Shown here: piece by piece, positions 1 to 9,344 of the stretch | Numbering within the stretch: the stretch's first letter is position 1 | How the letters are laid out: every line of letters starts with the position of its first letter | NCBI RefSeq assembly: GCF_016907515.1 | Contig: NZ_JAFBBY010000001.1 | Location: forward strand, 4,836,001 to 4,900,000 | Origin: Nocardioides nitrophenolicus | GTDB taxonomy: Bacteria; Actinomycetota; Actinomycetes; Propionibacteriales; Nocardioidaceae | Direction: 5' to 3' | Length of the DNA: 64,000 nt | The notes under the pieces: generated by a model | What the model was told of the DNA's origin: nothing | The model's input: only the letters and a program-made list of their open reading frames with translations | Database searches by the model: none | Position numbers and translations under genes: made by a program

Positions 1-630
1 TTCCTCGAGCGCACCACCGGCAGCGACCTGCTCGCCGACCGGGGCCTGATGGGCGCGAACTCGATCTGGGACACGGGCGTCGCGCCGGTCGAGACAGACG
101 CCGCCGCCGCGAAGAAGCTGGTCGACGAGGCCAAGGCCGACGGCTTCGACGGCAAGCTCCACTACGTCGGCCTCAGCGACGCCGTCTCCAAGTCGGGCGC
201 CGTGGCCATCAAGGCGATGCTCGACGCCGTCGGCTTCGACGTCCAGCTCGACCTGGTCTCCGCCGTGGGCGACGTCGTGAAGAAGGTGTACGTCGACGGC
301 GACTTCGACCTGGCCCGTGGGTCCAACAGCATCCCGGACTCCGACCCGTACGCCGCGCTCGACACCGCGATGAACAGCACCTCGGGCGCCAACCCCGGCC
401 GCTACGCCAGCCCGGAGATGGACGGCCTGCTCGCGGAGCTGCGGGCCGCGGACGGCCCCGAGGAGGGCGACGCGACCCTGGCGAAGATCGAGGAGCTGTG
501 GAAGAAGGACGCGGTCTACCTCAACGTCGGCTTCGGTGGCTTCCTCGAGGCCTGGAACGACAACGTGCACGGGATCACGCCCACCACCCAGACGGCGGTG
601 CTCTTCGACGACGCGTGGCTCGGCAAGTGA
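1..630 (+). CDS. ABC transporter solute-binding protein, family 5 (C-terminal part)
   Basis: Only the last 209 codons lie in the window, and frame 1 is open from the first base. The segment resembles the C-terminal lobe of dipeptide/oligopeptide (OppA/DppA-type) extracellular binding proteins, which deliver substrate to an inner-membrane permease. Visible hallmarks are the stretch DSDPYAAL followed by NPGRYASPEMD, the ligand-lobe region where these proteins discuss a target of a few residues per lobe, and the closing helix IEELWKKDAVYLNVGF. The signal peptide and the permease genes would lie upstream, outside the window. The family is fairly certain; the substrate cannot be read from this fragment. 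A strong palindrome at 681-717 lies downstream. Confidence 0.85.
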   Translation, partial: FLERTTGSDLLADRGLMGANSIWDTGVAPVETDAAAAKKLVDEAKADGFDGKLHYVGLSDAVSKSGAVAIKAMLDAVGFDVQLDLVSAVGDVVKKVYVDGDFDLARGSNSIPDSDPYAALDTAMNSTSGANPGRYASPEMDGLLAELRAADGPEEGDATLAKIEELWKKDAVYLNVGFGGFLEAWNDNVHGITPTTQTAVLFDDAWLGK

Positions 631-680
631 GCTGATCCCGACCGACCCCGACTGGTCCCGACGGACCCTGCTTGATCCGT

Positions 681-717
681 ACGGTGTCCCGGACGTCCCC
701 GACGTCCGGGACACCGT
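681..717. terminator. Perfect 17-bp inverted repeat after the binding-protein gene
   Basis: The left arm ACGGTGTCCCGGACGTC (681-697) is followed by a 3-nt CCC centre and the exact reverse complement at 701-717. It lies between the binding-protein stop and the next start at 741. It could be a rho-independent terminator without a T tract, or an operator for the downstream gene. Confidence 0.6.
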
Positions 718-740
718 CGCTCGCACCGAGAGGAAGCCAC

Positions 741-1154
741 ATGGACGACCGCGCAGCGCTGATCGAGCGCCTCGCCGAGATCGCCGCAGCCATCGACGGG
801 CGCGACTGGGAGACCCTCTCCCGTGCGTTCACCCCCGACGCCCACGGCTACGGCCGCGACGGTGGTCCCGACGCCATCGTCGCGCAGATGCGGGCCCACC
901 TCGACGGCGTCGGCCCGACCCAGCACCTGCTCGGCAACCACCGGGTCGAGGTCGACGGCGACCGGGCGCGCACCCGGACCTATGCGCGGGTCTACCACGT
1001 GGGCGCCGGCCCGATGGAGGGCTCGTTCTACGAGTGCCTGGGGGAGTACGACGACCACTGGGTCCGCGAGGGCGACGGCTGGCTGCTCACCCGGCGCAGC
1101 TTCGAGATCCGGATCGGGCTGGGCGACTTCGCGGTGCTCCGCGGCGCCGACTGA
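741..1154 (+). CDS. SnoaL-like / nuclear transport factor 2 fold protein
   Basis: A 137-residue protein with the alpha-then-beta layout of the NTF2-like (SnoaL) cone fold. An N-terminal helical pair (ERLAEIAAAIDGRDWETLSRAFTPDA) is followed by strands ending in a WLLTRRSFEIRIG segment. Such proteins bind or isomerise small hydrophobic ligands, often polyketide or steroid-like, or serve as accessory domains. The start is chosen because GAGAGGAAG lies just before ATG 741; the frame is open further upstream, but that stretch runs through the palindrome at 681-717. The gene stands alone between the ABC binding-protein gene and a convergent LysR gene. The substrate is unknown. Confidence 0.75.
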   Translation: MDDRAALIERLAEIAAAIDGRDWETLSRAFTPDAHGYGRDGGPDAIVAQMRAHLDGVGPTQHLLGNHRVEVDGDRARTRTYARVYHVGAGPMEGSFYECLGEYDDHWVREGDGWLLTRRSFEIRIGLGDFAVLRGAD

Positions 1155-1175
1155 CGCCCGAGGCCGACCGACGTC

Positions 1176-2063
1176 CTAGCCGTCGAACGCCGCCAGCACC
1201 GCCTGGACCGCCGGCGACTCGGTCATCGTGCGTCGGTGCAGGGCGTCGATCAGCCGGACCGGCTCCGGGTCGGTCACCGGTACGGCGACCAGGTCCTCGC
1301 CCAGCGGGGCGCGCCCCATCCGGGGAATCAGCGCGACGCCGAGCCCGGCCCGGACCAGCGCGAGGTGGGACTCGAACTCCGCCGACACATGGGCGATCCG
1401 GGGCGGGCGGCCGGTGCCGTCGTACATCCGGGAGAGCCACTGGCGGCAGATGGTGCCCTCGGGCGTGGCGATCCAGCCCACGTCGGCGAGGTCGTGGGGA
1501 GTCACCCCGGGGCGGGCGGCGAGCGGGTCGTCGCGGTGCACGATCAGGTCGGCGACGTCGCCGTGGAGCGGAGTCGCGGCGACGTGGTCGGGGACGGCGA
1601 GCGGGACGCCGCCCCAGCGGTGCACGATCCCGAGCTCGACCCGCCCGCTCGCCACGAGCTCGACGACGTCCCACGGCTCGCCCTCGAACAGGGTGAGGGT
1701 CAGCTCGGGGTGCGCGTCGCGCAGCCCGCGGGCGACGGGCGCGACCAGGCCGCGCATCGCCGTCGAGAAGGCCGCCAGCCGGACTCGGCCGGCCACCACG
1801 CCGGCGCGCTGCTGGAGTCGCGCCTCGAGCTGTTCCAGGTCGGCGAGGACCTGCTCGCCCGCCTCGACGAGGTGCTGGCCGTGGCTGGTGAGCATCACGC
1901 CGCGCCCGACCCGCTCGAGCAGGGGGACGCCGGTCTGCCGCTCCAGCCGCTTGACCTGCTGCGAGATCGCGCTCGGCGTGAAGCCGGTCGCGGCCGCCGC
2001 CGCGACCACCGAGCCGTGGGTGGCGACGGCGCGCAGACCCGCGAGGGCGTCGAGATCGATCAT
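1176..2063 (-). CDS. LysR family transcriptional regulator
   Basis: A 295-residue protein of usual LysR length. The N-terminal winged helix (about residues 3-62, with the segment TGFTPSAISQQVKRLERQTG as recognition region) is followed by a periplasmic-binding-protein-like effector domain from about residue 90. The domain contains the common LIPRMG turn before the C-terminus. It is divergently transcribed from an EamA transporter gene only 72 bp away, the usual arrangement for a LysR protein controlling its neighbour, so that transporter is the most likely target. The ATG at 2063 has TAGCTT 6 nt upstream and no ribosome-binding site, consistent with a leaderless message. The effector is unknown. 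Confidence 0.92.
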   Translation of the reverse strand: MIDLDALAGLRAVATHGSVVAAAAATGFTPSAISQQVKRLERQTGVPLLERVGRGVMLTSHGQHLVEAGEQVLADLEQLEARLQQRAGVVAGRVRLAAFSTAMRGLVAPVARGLRDAHPELTLTLFEGEPWDVVELVASGRVELGIVHRWGGVPLAVPDHVAATPLHGDVADLIVHRDDPLAARPGVTPHDLADVGWIATPEGTICRQWLSRMYDGTGRPPRIAHVSAEFESHLALVRAGLGVALIPRMGRAPLGEDLVAVPVTDPEPVRLIDALHRRTMTESPAVQAVLAAFDG

Positions 2064-2069
2064 GCAGCA

Positions 2070-2075
2070 AAGCTA
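2070..2075 (-). promoter_or_regulatory. Predicted -10 element of the LysR gene (leaderless)
   Basis: TAGCTT, 6 nt before ATG 2063. It lies in the short divergent region shared with the EamA gene, where a LysR autoregulatory site would be expected. Confidence 0.55.
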
Positions 2076-2135
2076 CATCCAAACATGCATCAACGTTCGC
2101 TGGTGCTTCACGGTGACGGCCGGGAGGATGGCCTG

Positions 2136-3074
2136 GTGAGCCGTCGCGACCAGTCCCTCGCCGCCCTCGTCGCCGTGATCTGGGGCTTCAACTTCGTGGT
2201 CATCGACTGGGGCATGGGCGAGGTCCCCCCGCTGCTGTTCGTGGCCGCCCGCTTCCTGGCGGTGGTCGTGCCGGCGGTGTTCCTCCTCGACCCGCCGCCG
2301 GTGCCGTGGCGCACGGTCGCGGCGGTCGGCGCGTTCATGTCGCTCGGCCAGTTCGGCTTCCTCTACGTCGCCATGGACGCCGGCATGCCGCCCGGGCTGG
2401 CCGGCCTGGTGCTCCAGGCCCAGGTCGTGCTCACGATCCTGATCGCCGCGGTGGCGCTGCGCGAGCGCCCGACCCGGCCACAGGTCGCGGGCGTGGTGCT
2501 CGGCGCGGCCGGCCTGCTCGTCGTCGGGCTCGGTCGCGGCGGGCACATCCCGGCGATCGCCCTGCTGCTGTGCCTGTGCGCGGCGCTGATGTGGGCGATC
2601 GGCAATGTCGTCTCCCGCGCCTCGGGCGCCACCGGCGGACTGGCGCTGACCGTGTGGTCGGCGCTCGTCGTCCCCGTGCCGCTGGTCGCGCTGTCGCTCG
2701 TCGTCGACGGCCCGGCGGCGGTCGCGGACGGGCTCGGCGCGTTCGGCTGGCAGGCGCTCGCCTCGACGGCGTACACCGCCGCCCTGGCCTCGCTCGTGGG
2801 CTACGGGATCTTCAACGGACTGCTGGCGCGCAACCCGTCCGCCGCGGTGGTGCCGTGGATCCTGCTGGTGCCGCCCGTCGCGATCGGCTCGGCGTGGCTG
2901 CTGCTCGACGAGGTGCCGTCGGCCGGCGAGCTGGTCGGCGGGGCGATCCTGGTGCTGGGCGTCCTGGTGGCCCAGCGCCGGGTCCGGCCTCAGGACACTA
3001 GTGTCCCGACTCCGTGTACGCCGGACCCGTCCCGGCCAGGCTCGCCAGGGCGGCCCGCACCCGCCGGGCGGTGA
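2136..3074 (+). CDS. EamA/DMT family permease
   Basis: A 312-residue polytopic protein with about ten hydrophobic segments in two EamA repeats (roughly residues 8-140 and 150-280). Features include the opening AVIWGFNFVVIDWG and the closing GELVGGAILVLGVLVAQRR typical of RhaT/YdcZ-like drug/metabolite exporters. GTG 2136 is preferred because GGGAGG lies 8 nt upstream; an in-frame ATG at 2085 is the alternative. The last 77 nt overlap the convergent Nudix gene, so the hydrophilic C-terminal tail beyond about residue 285 may be read-through rather than selected sequence. It probably exports a small metabolite under control of the divergent LysR protein. Confidence 0.88.
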   Translation: MSRRDQSLAALVAVIWGFNFVVIDWGMGEVPPLLFVAARFLAVVVPAVFLLDPPPVPWRTVAAVGAFMSLGQFGFLYVAMDAGMPPGLAGLVLQAQVVLTILIAAVALRERPTRPQVAGVVLGAAGLLVVGLGRGGHIPAIALLLCLCAALMWAIGNVVSRASGATGGLALTVWSALVVPVPLVALSLVVDGPAAVADGLGAFGWQALASTAYTAALASLVGYGIFNGLLARNPSAAVVPWILLVPPVAIGSAWLLLDEVPSAGELVGGAILVLGVLVAQRRVRPQDTSVPTPCTPDPSRPGSPGRPAPAGR

Positions 3075-3783
3075 AGTCGGCCGCCCGCTCCTCGATCTCG
3101 GCGAGGGTGAGGAAGTCGGCGGTCTTGATCTCGCGGGCCTGGGGCACGATCCGCTGGACGATCGAGGCGGGGTGCACGCCGCCGTCGAAGACCAGGCACA
3201 GCGCGTCGTCCCAGCCGCCCCACGGCGGCAGCCAGTCGGTGAGCAGCAGCGGCCCGGCCTTGATGGTGAGGTCCAGCTCCTCCTCGACCTCGCGGGCGAC
3301 CGCGACCCGTGGCGACTCGCCGACCTCGACCACCCCACCGGGCAGGTCCCAGTCGGCCTTGTAGGTCAGGTTGCACATGAGCACCCGCGGCTCGGCGCCG
3401 TCGGACCCGTCGGAGTCGCGCACCAGCATCTGGCCGATCCCGCGCTTGCGGGGCAGGAAGGAGTTGAGCAGCGCGCGGAAGCCGCCCGGCTCGTGGACCG
3501 GGACGTCGTCGGCGAGGCGCGCGTAGACCACGATGTCGCCGGTCCGCTGGCGCTGCACGCCCTCGCGGCGCAGGCCCGACCAGGTCGCGATCCGCTGGCC
3601 CTCCGCGTCGTCCACGGCGACCTTGACCTCGACCCGGTCGTGGTCGACGAGGGCGGCGGCCACCTGGCGGCGGACCACGTCGACGGCCGCCTGCCAGCCG
3701 CGCTCGGCGAGATCGGCGGTCCAGGTCAGCCGCGCGGTCCCGTCGTCGACGGTGGCGTGGGTGATCTCCGGCTGCTCGGACAC
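2998..3783 (-). CDS. Nudix hydrolase with an extra N-terminal domain
   Basis: A 261-residue protein. The C-terminal half holds a complete Nudix box at about residues 152-174 (GGVVEVGE, then seven residues, then REVEEELDL), which binds the metal and the diphosphate of nucleoside diphosphate derivatives. The N-terminal 110 residues are not a Nudix fold and I do not recognise them; they carry a beta-rich pattern (ITHATVDDGTARLTW). The GTG start is supported by TAGGGT 6 nt upstream. The promoter lies inside the tail of glgB's downstream flank, five bases past the glgB stop, so the gene can be expressed independently of glgB. The substrate is unknown. The 3' end overlaps the convergent EamA gene. 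Confidence 0.88.
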   Translation of the reverse strand: MSEQPEITHATVDDGTARLTWTADLAERGWQAAVDVVRRQVAAALVDHDRVEVKVAVDDAEGQRIATWSGLRREGVQRQRTGDIVVYARLADDVPVHEPGGFRALLNSFLPRKRGIGQMLVRDSDGSDGAEPRVLMCNLTYKADWDLPGGVVEVGESPRVAVAREVEEELDLTIKAGPLLLTDWLPPWGGWDDALCLVFDGGVHPASIVQRIVPQAREIKTADFLTLAEIEERAADFTARRVRAALASLAGTGPAYTESGH

Positions 3784-3787
3784 GCAG

Positions 3788-5713
<1,926 letters not shown>

Positions 5714-5720
5714 CTCGGTG

Positions 5721-5726
5721 AGTCTA
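5721..5726 (-). promoter_or_regulatory. Predicted -10 element of glgB (leaderless)
   Basis: TAGACT, 7 nt before ATG 5713. The glgB and MFS promoters face away from each other within 35 bp. Confidence 0.6.
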
Positions 5727-5736
5727 GCCGGTAGGC

Positions 5737-5742
5737 AATGAT
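5737..5742 (+). promoter_or_regulatory. Possible -10 element of the MFS gene
   Basis: AATGAT, 6 nt before GTG 5749. It is a weaker match than the glgB element on the other strand. Confidence 0.35.
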
Positions 5743-5748
5743 GCGCGG

Positions 5749-7002
5749 GTGAGCGAACGCATCGGGTGGAGATACACGGTCCTGGTCCCGGCGGTGCTGG
5801 CGCTGCTCTCGATGATCGGTCCGTTCAGCATCGACACGCCGTTCCCGGCCTTCCCCGAGATGGGCCGCGACCTCGACGTCGACACCAGCGCGCTGCAGCT
5901 CATCGTCACCGTGTACCTCGCCTCGTTCGCGCTGATGAGCGTGTTCCACGGCCCGCTCTCCGACGCGGTCGGCCGGCGTCCGGTGATCGTCGGCGGGATC
6001 GCGGTCTACGTGCTCGCGTCGCTGGGCTGCACCGTGGCCGGCAGCCTGCCGCTGCTGCTGGTGTGCCGCGCCCTGCAGGGCCTGAGCGCCGGCGGCGCGA
6101 CCATCGTGAGCCGGACCGTGATCCGCGACCTGTTCGACGGGCCGCAGGCGCAGCGGCTGATGAGCCGGGTCGCGATCATCTTCGGCCTCGCGCCCGCCGT
6201 CGGCCCGCTGCTCGGCGGGGTCCTGCTCCAGTGGGGTCCGTGGCAGCTGATCTTCGGCTTCCAGGCGGCGATGGGCGTGCTGCTCATCCTGGCCGTGCTC
6301 CTGCTGCTGCCCGAGACCCACCCGCGCGAGCGCCGGGTCCCGATGCGGGTCGGCGCCGTCCTCGGCGGCCTGGTCGAGGTCGGCCGGGTCGGCGCCTTCC
6401 ACCGGCTCGGCTGGGCGACCGCGCTGATCTTCGGCGCGCAGTTCCTCTACATCGGCGGCGCCGCCATCTTCGTCGTCGACGTCCTCGGTCAGGGTGAGCT
6501 CGACTTCTGGAAGCTCTTCGTCCCGATGATCGGCTCGATGATGCTCGGCTCCTGGCTCTGCGGCCGGGCCGCGGGCCGGATCTCCGCCCGCCGGCTGGTC
6601 TCCTGGGGCTGCACGACCTCCTTCGTCGGCGGGGTGGTCGGCGTGGTCATCGCCGCGGTCGGTCTCGGCGACGAGCTGCCGTGGGCGGTGGTGGGCGTCG
6701 CGCTGATCGCGCTCGGCAACGGCATCACCTACCCGACCATGCAGCTGATGCTCCTCGACCGCTTCCCGGCCCGCCGCGGCGCCGTGGTGTCGCTGGCCAG
6801 CTTCGTGGCGCTCGTGCTCAACGCGGTCACCGCGGTGGCCCTCGTGCCCGTGATCGGCGGCTCGGCCCTCGGGTTCGCCGTCGCCGCGCTCGTCGGCGTC
6901 GGTGCGGGGCAGCTGTGCTGGACCTGGCACTGCGCGGTCGAGTCGCGGGACTGCGCGGTGTCGGGGGTCTTGGGGGAGCGGGAGCCGGTGGAGCTGCTGT
7001 AG
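5749..7002 (+). CDS. MFS multidrug efflux transporter, Bcr/CflA type
   Basis: A 417-residue protein with about twelve hydrophobic segments. The Bcr/CflA (DHA1) signature is clear: [10 protein letters not shown] at the first segment, [14 protein letters not shown] (MFS motif A) near residue 65, and [20 protein letters not shown] near 120, followed by [12 protein letters not shown] (motif C, antiporter signature). It should be a proton-driven exporter of drugs or small metabolites in the cytoplasmic membrane. The last 30 residues are hydrophilic and extend beyond the usual end. The gene is divergent from glgB and convergent with the PPOX gene, with two palindromes in between. The substrate is unknown. 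Confidence 0.9.
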   Translation: MSERIGWRYTVLVPAVLALLSMIGPFSIDTPFPAFPEMGRDLDVDTSALQLIVTVYLASFALMSVFHGPLSDAVGRRPVIVGGIAVYVLASLGCTVAGSLPLLLVCRALQGLSAGGATIVSRTVIRDLFDGPQAQRLMSRVAIIFGLAPAVGPLLGGVLLQWGPWQLIFGFQAAMGVLLILAVLLLLPETHPRERRVPMRVGAVLGGLVEVGRVGAFHRLGWATALIFGAQFLYIGGAAIFVVDVLGQGELDFWKLFVPMIGSMMLGSWLCGRAAGRISARRLVSWGCTTSFVGGVVGVVIAAVGLGDELPWAVVGVALIALGNGITYPTMQLMLLDRFPARRGAVVSLASFVALVLNAVTAVALVPVIGGSALGFAVAALVGVGAGQLCWTWHCAVESRDCAVSGVLGEREPVELL

Positions 7003-7012
7003 GCGGGGTGCA

Positions 7013-7038
7013 GGAATCGCCGGTCGACCGGCGATTCC
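7013..7038. repeat. Perfect 26-bp palindrome
   Basis: GGAATCGCCGGTC is followed immediately by its exact reverse complement, with no spacer. It starts 10 nt after the MFS stop, in the gap between convergent genes. Such loop-free symmetry suits a protein-binding site or extragenic palindrome better than a simple hairpin terminator. Confidence 0.7.
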
Positions 7039-7042
7039 GGCG

Positions 7043-7070
7043 CTTGTCGGGCGTTGCAACGGCCGACAAG
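7043..7070 (+). terminator. Nested palindrome followed by a T run, likely MFS terminator
   Basis: CTTGTCGG and CCGACAAG enclose the smaller palindrome CGTTGCAACG; the 28 nt are symmetrical except for one pair. TGACAGTTTT follows, giving a T tract for forward transcription. The remaining 50 bp to the PPOX stop contain the pair ACAAGTGACAG / TCAAGTGTGAC. Confidence 0.6.
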
Positions 7071-7120
7071 TGACAGTTTTGCCCGTCAAGTGTGACCCCT
7101 GGGACACGTGGTACGACGGC

Positions 7121-7633
7121 CTAGCGGCGCCAGGTCTGCCGGGGCGCGAACCCGGCACGCCGCAGCCAGTGCTCGGTGTAGACGATCCGGTCCGGCGTGA
7201 TGACGGTCAGCGGGTCGGTGGGCGGCTCGTCGAGCGAGCGGCCGCGCTCGACGTGGTCGGACTGCCAGCGCACCGCCTCCCAGTAGGCGTCGGCGTCGGG
7301 GTGGTCGCGGTCGAGGGTGCGGGCGGTGCCGAAGAGCTGGGCGCCGCGACTGCTGGCCTGACCGACCAGCGGTGCGACGATGCCGGCCGAGACGCGCGGG
7401 TCGCGGGCCAGGTTGCGGGACTTCGGCGAGGCGTGCCAGCTGGTGTAGAGGATCTCGAAGCCCAGGCTGAAGTAGCGCACCGGCGTGGCGGCGGGGGAGC
7501 CGTCGGCGTTGACGGTGGCGATCACGGCGGTGTTGTGGGCCGAGAGCAGGTTGAGGATCCGCTCCTCGAGCTGCTCGCGGGGCAGCACGGCGTCGGGCGC
7601 CGGGCCGGCGAGCCAGGGGTTGGTGACGGGCAT
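7121..7633 (-). CDS. Pyridoxamine 5'-phosphate oxidase-fold (PPOX) protein
   Basis: A 170-residue split-barrel flavin-binding fold protein. The opening LLSAHNTAVIATVNADGSPAATPVRY and the WHASPKSRNLARDPRVS stretch match F420- or FMN-dependent PPOX family members; the SPKSRNL segment is the usual phosphate/flavin-contact loop. Such proteins reduce or oxidise small molecules in the cytosol, and the exact cofactor (FMN, F420 or haem) cannot be decided here. It lies 10 nt downstream of a membrane protein gene and appears to be the last gene of the sigma-factor operon. That placement might link it to the sigma factor's stress response, which is inference. Confidence 0.82.
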   Translation of the reverse strand: MPVTNPWLAGPAPDAVLPREQLEERILNLLSAHNTAVIATVNADGSPAATPVRYFSLGFEILYTSWHASPKSRNLARDPRVSAGIVAPLVGQASSRGAQLFGTARTLDRDHPDADAYWEAVRWQSDHVERGRSLDEPPTDPLTVITPDRIVYTEHWLRRAGFAPRQTWRR

Positions 7634-7643
7634 GCGGCGATCC

Positions 7644-8726
7644 TCACATGTCGACTCCGACGAACTCCGGGTCGCCGCCCTCCCCGCTCACCCGGCCCAG
7701 CTCGGTGCAGCTGCCGGGCGCGATGACGCAGTCGTAGACCTTGTGGTCGGCCGTCGCGACGAGGATGGTGCCGTCGGTGTCCACGGCGTACCAGGCGGGC
7801 CCGTCCTGCGGGGTGCGCGGCCCGACGGCGAGGATGACGGGCTCCTCGCCGGGGCTGGTCGGTTGGAGGACGCTGCTCCAGTACAGGACGTAGCGGCCGT
7901 CGAGGGTGAGCTGGGCGTCGGTCCCCGGGGCCTCGACCAGGCGCAGGTCGCCGGCGTCGGCGGGACGCGGGCCGGTGAAGAGCACCACGCCGTTGCGTAC
8001 GTCGGCCACCCGGGTCCCCGCCGCGGCGAAGTCGCGCCAGGTGTCGTCGGCCCAGGTCCAGGTGCGGGTGCCGGTGGCGTCGCGGACGAACACCCGGCCG
8101 CTGTCGATGCCGTCGATGACGAGGTCGCCGCAGGAGCCGCAGTCGAGCGTCGTGGAGCCCACGTCCGCGCCGGTGTCGAGGTCGTGGACGGTGATCGTCG
8201 CGATGCCGTCGCGCAGCGTCGCCCAGGCCACCAGCGGCGCCTCGGCGTCGGCCTTCGCGGTCGGGTGGAAGCCCCGGGGGGTGTCCAGCCGTCCGTCGGC
8301 CAGCCGCGACACCTCTCCGCTCGCGTCGAGCAGCATCGGCCGGCCGGCGTCGTAGAAGACGATCCCCGATCCGGTGGCGACGGCGTCGGTGTCGAGCCAG
8401 GCCACCTCGCCGTAGGGCAGCGCGCGGCCGCCGAGGTACAGGGTGACGCCGGGGTCGGCGTACGCGCGGGCGCCGTGGCTGAGGTCCAGCGCCCCCACCG
8501 AGGCGTACGCCGGGTCGCGGACCGCGTGCCCGTCGCGACCGGTGCCCGGGAGGGTGACGGCGAGGCCGGCCCCCACGACGAGCACGGTGGTCGCGGCGAG
8601 CGCGGCCGTCGTCCGGCGCCGCCGCCGCAGCCGGCGCCCGGCGGCGCGTGCGGCACCCGGGTCGGCCGGGGGGACGGCGAAGTCGTCGATCCGCTCCGCG
8701 AGCAGGTCGCTCAGCTCGAGGGTCAT
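7644..8726 (-). CDS. Membrane-anchored beta-propeller-like protein, putative sigma-factor partner
   Basis: A 360-residue protein: a short cytosolic N-terminus (about 40 residues, with a basic RRLRRRRR run), one transmembrane helix at about 42-62 (TTAALAATTVLVVGAGLAVTL), then an extracytoplasmic domain of repeated beta strands resembling a propeller (WLDTDAVATGSGIVFYD, VVLFTGPRP, LDGRYVLYW). Two cysteine pairs (CGSC and CVIAPGSC) may form disulfides. The start codon overlaps the sigma-factor stop (ATGA), so translation is probably coupled. Its size and position are those of a membrane regulator that holds or senses for the SigE-family factor, but no classic zinc anti-sigma (ZAS) motif is present, so the role is inferred. 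Confidence 0.75.
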   Translation of the reverse strand: MTLELSDLLAERIDDFAVPPADPGAARAAGRRLRRRRRTTAALAATTVLVVGAGLAVTLPGTGRDGHAVRDPAYASVGALDLSHGARAYADPGVTLYLGGRALPYGEVAWLDTDAVATGSGIVFYDAGRPMLLDASGEVSRLADGRLDTPRGFHPTAKADAEAPLVAWATLRDGIATITVHDLDTGADVGSTTLDCGSCGDLVIDGIDSGRVFVRDATGTRTWTWADDTWRDFAAAGTRVADVRNGVVLFTGPRPADAGDLRLVEAPGTDAQLTLDGRYVLYWSSVLQPTSPGEEPVILAVGPRTPQDGPAWYAVDTDGTILVATADHKVYDCVIAPGSCTELGRVSGEGGDPEFVGVDM

Positions 8727-9226
8727 GCGTCCTCTCCTGTCGTGAAGGCGCCGCAGCGGCGCAGGCCGGCGAGGGCGGCCGCCGCCTGGGACTTGACGGT
8801 GCCGCGCGAGCAGCCGAGCGCGAGGGCGATCTGCTCCTCGCTGAGGTCCTCGTAGTAGCGCAGCACGATGACCGCGCGCTGCCGTGGCGGGAGTGCCCGG
8901 ACCGCGGCCCACATCCGGTCCCGCTCGGCCACCGCGCCGTCGTGCGCCTCGGCGACCAGCCCGGTGTCGACGGCCGGGTGCGGCCGCTCCCGCCGCGACC
9001 AGGCCTTGCGACGCAGGCCGAGGACCTCGTTGAGCACCATCCGGCGCAGGTACGCCTCCGGGCTGTCGGCCCTGCGTACCCGGCCCCACGAGGCGTAGGC
9101 CCGCGCGAACGCCGCCTGCACAGCGTCCTCGGCGGTGGCCGCGTCGTCGGACACCGCGCGCGCCAGCCGGTAGAGCCGCGGCCACAGCGCGGCGAACAGG
9201 TCGGCGTACTCCCGCTCGTCGTCCAC
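8723..9226 (-). CDS. SigE-family RNA polymerase sigma factor
   Basis: A 167-residue ECF-type sigma factor. Region 2 contains YADLFAALWPRLYRLARAV and DAVQAAFARAYASWGRV, with PEAYLRRMVLN; region 4 contains LPPRQRAVIVLRYYEDLSEEQIALALGCSRGTVKS, the helix-turn-helix that reads the -35 box. The GTG at 9226 is chosen because AGGAGG lies 5 nt upstream and the protein then begins at the usual distance from region 2. An in-frame ATG at 9280 would add 18 residues but has its purine-rich sequence only 1 nt away. It is the first gene of a probable three-gene operon with the membrane protein and the PPOX protein, and is divergent from an amidase gene. Confidence 0.9.
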   Translation of the reverse strand: MDDEREYADLFAALWPRLYRLARAVSDDAATAEDAVQAAFARAYASWGRVRRADSPEAYLRRMVLNEVLGLRRKAWSRRERPHPAVDTGLVAEAHDGAVAERDRMWAAVRALPPRQRAVIVLRYYEDLSEEQIALALGCSRGTVKSQAAAALAGLRRCGAFTTGEDA

Positions 9227-9332
9227 CAGCACCTCCTGCACGAAGGATGCCGGAGGCCGGGCGGTCCCGAGACTCTCCATGCCCTCTAGATGTCGGTGGC
9301 GGCCGGTTCGGTTGGGTCGGCCGGGTCGGTGT

Positions 9333-9338
9333 GATGAT
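9333..9338 (+). promoter_or_regulatory. Possible -10 element of the amidase gene
   Basis: GATGAT, 6 nt before ATG 9345. No ribosome-binding site is visible. Confidence 0.35.
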
Positions 9339-9344
9339 GCGGGC

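Noticed and set aside
536..1696. Arginine- and proline-rich frames overlapping the first genes on both strands
   Set aside because: Typical products of GC-rich DNA read out of frame; they conflict with SnoaL and LysR genes, which have clear family motifs.
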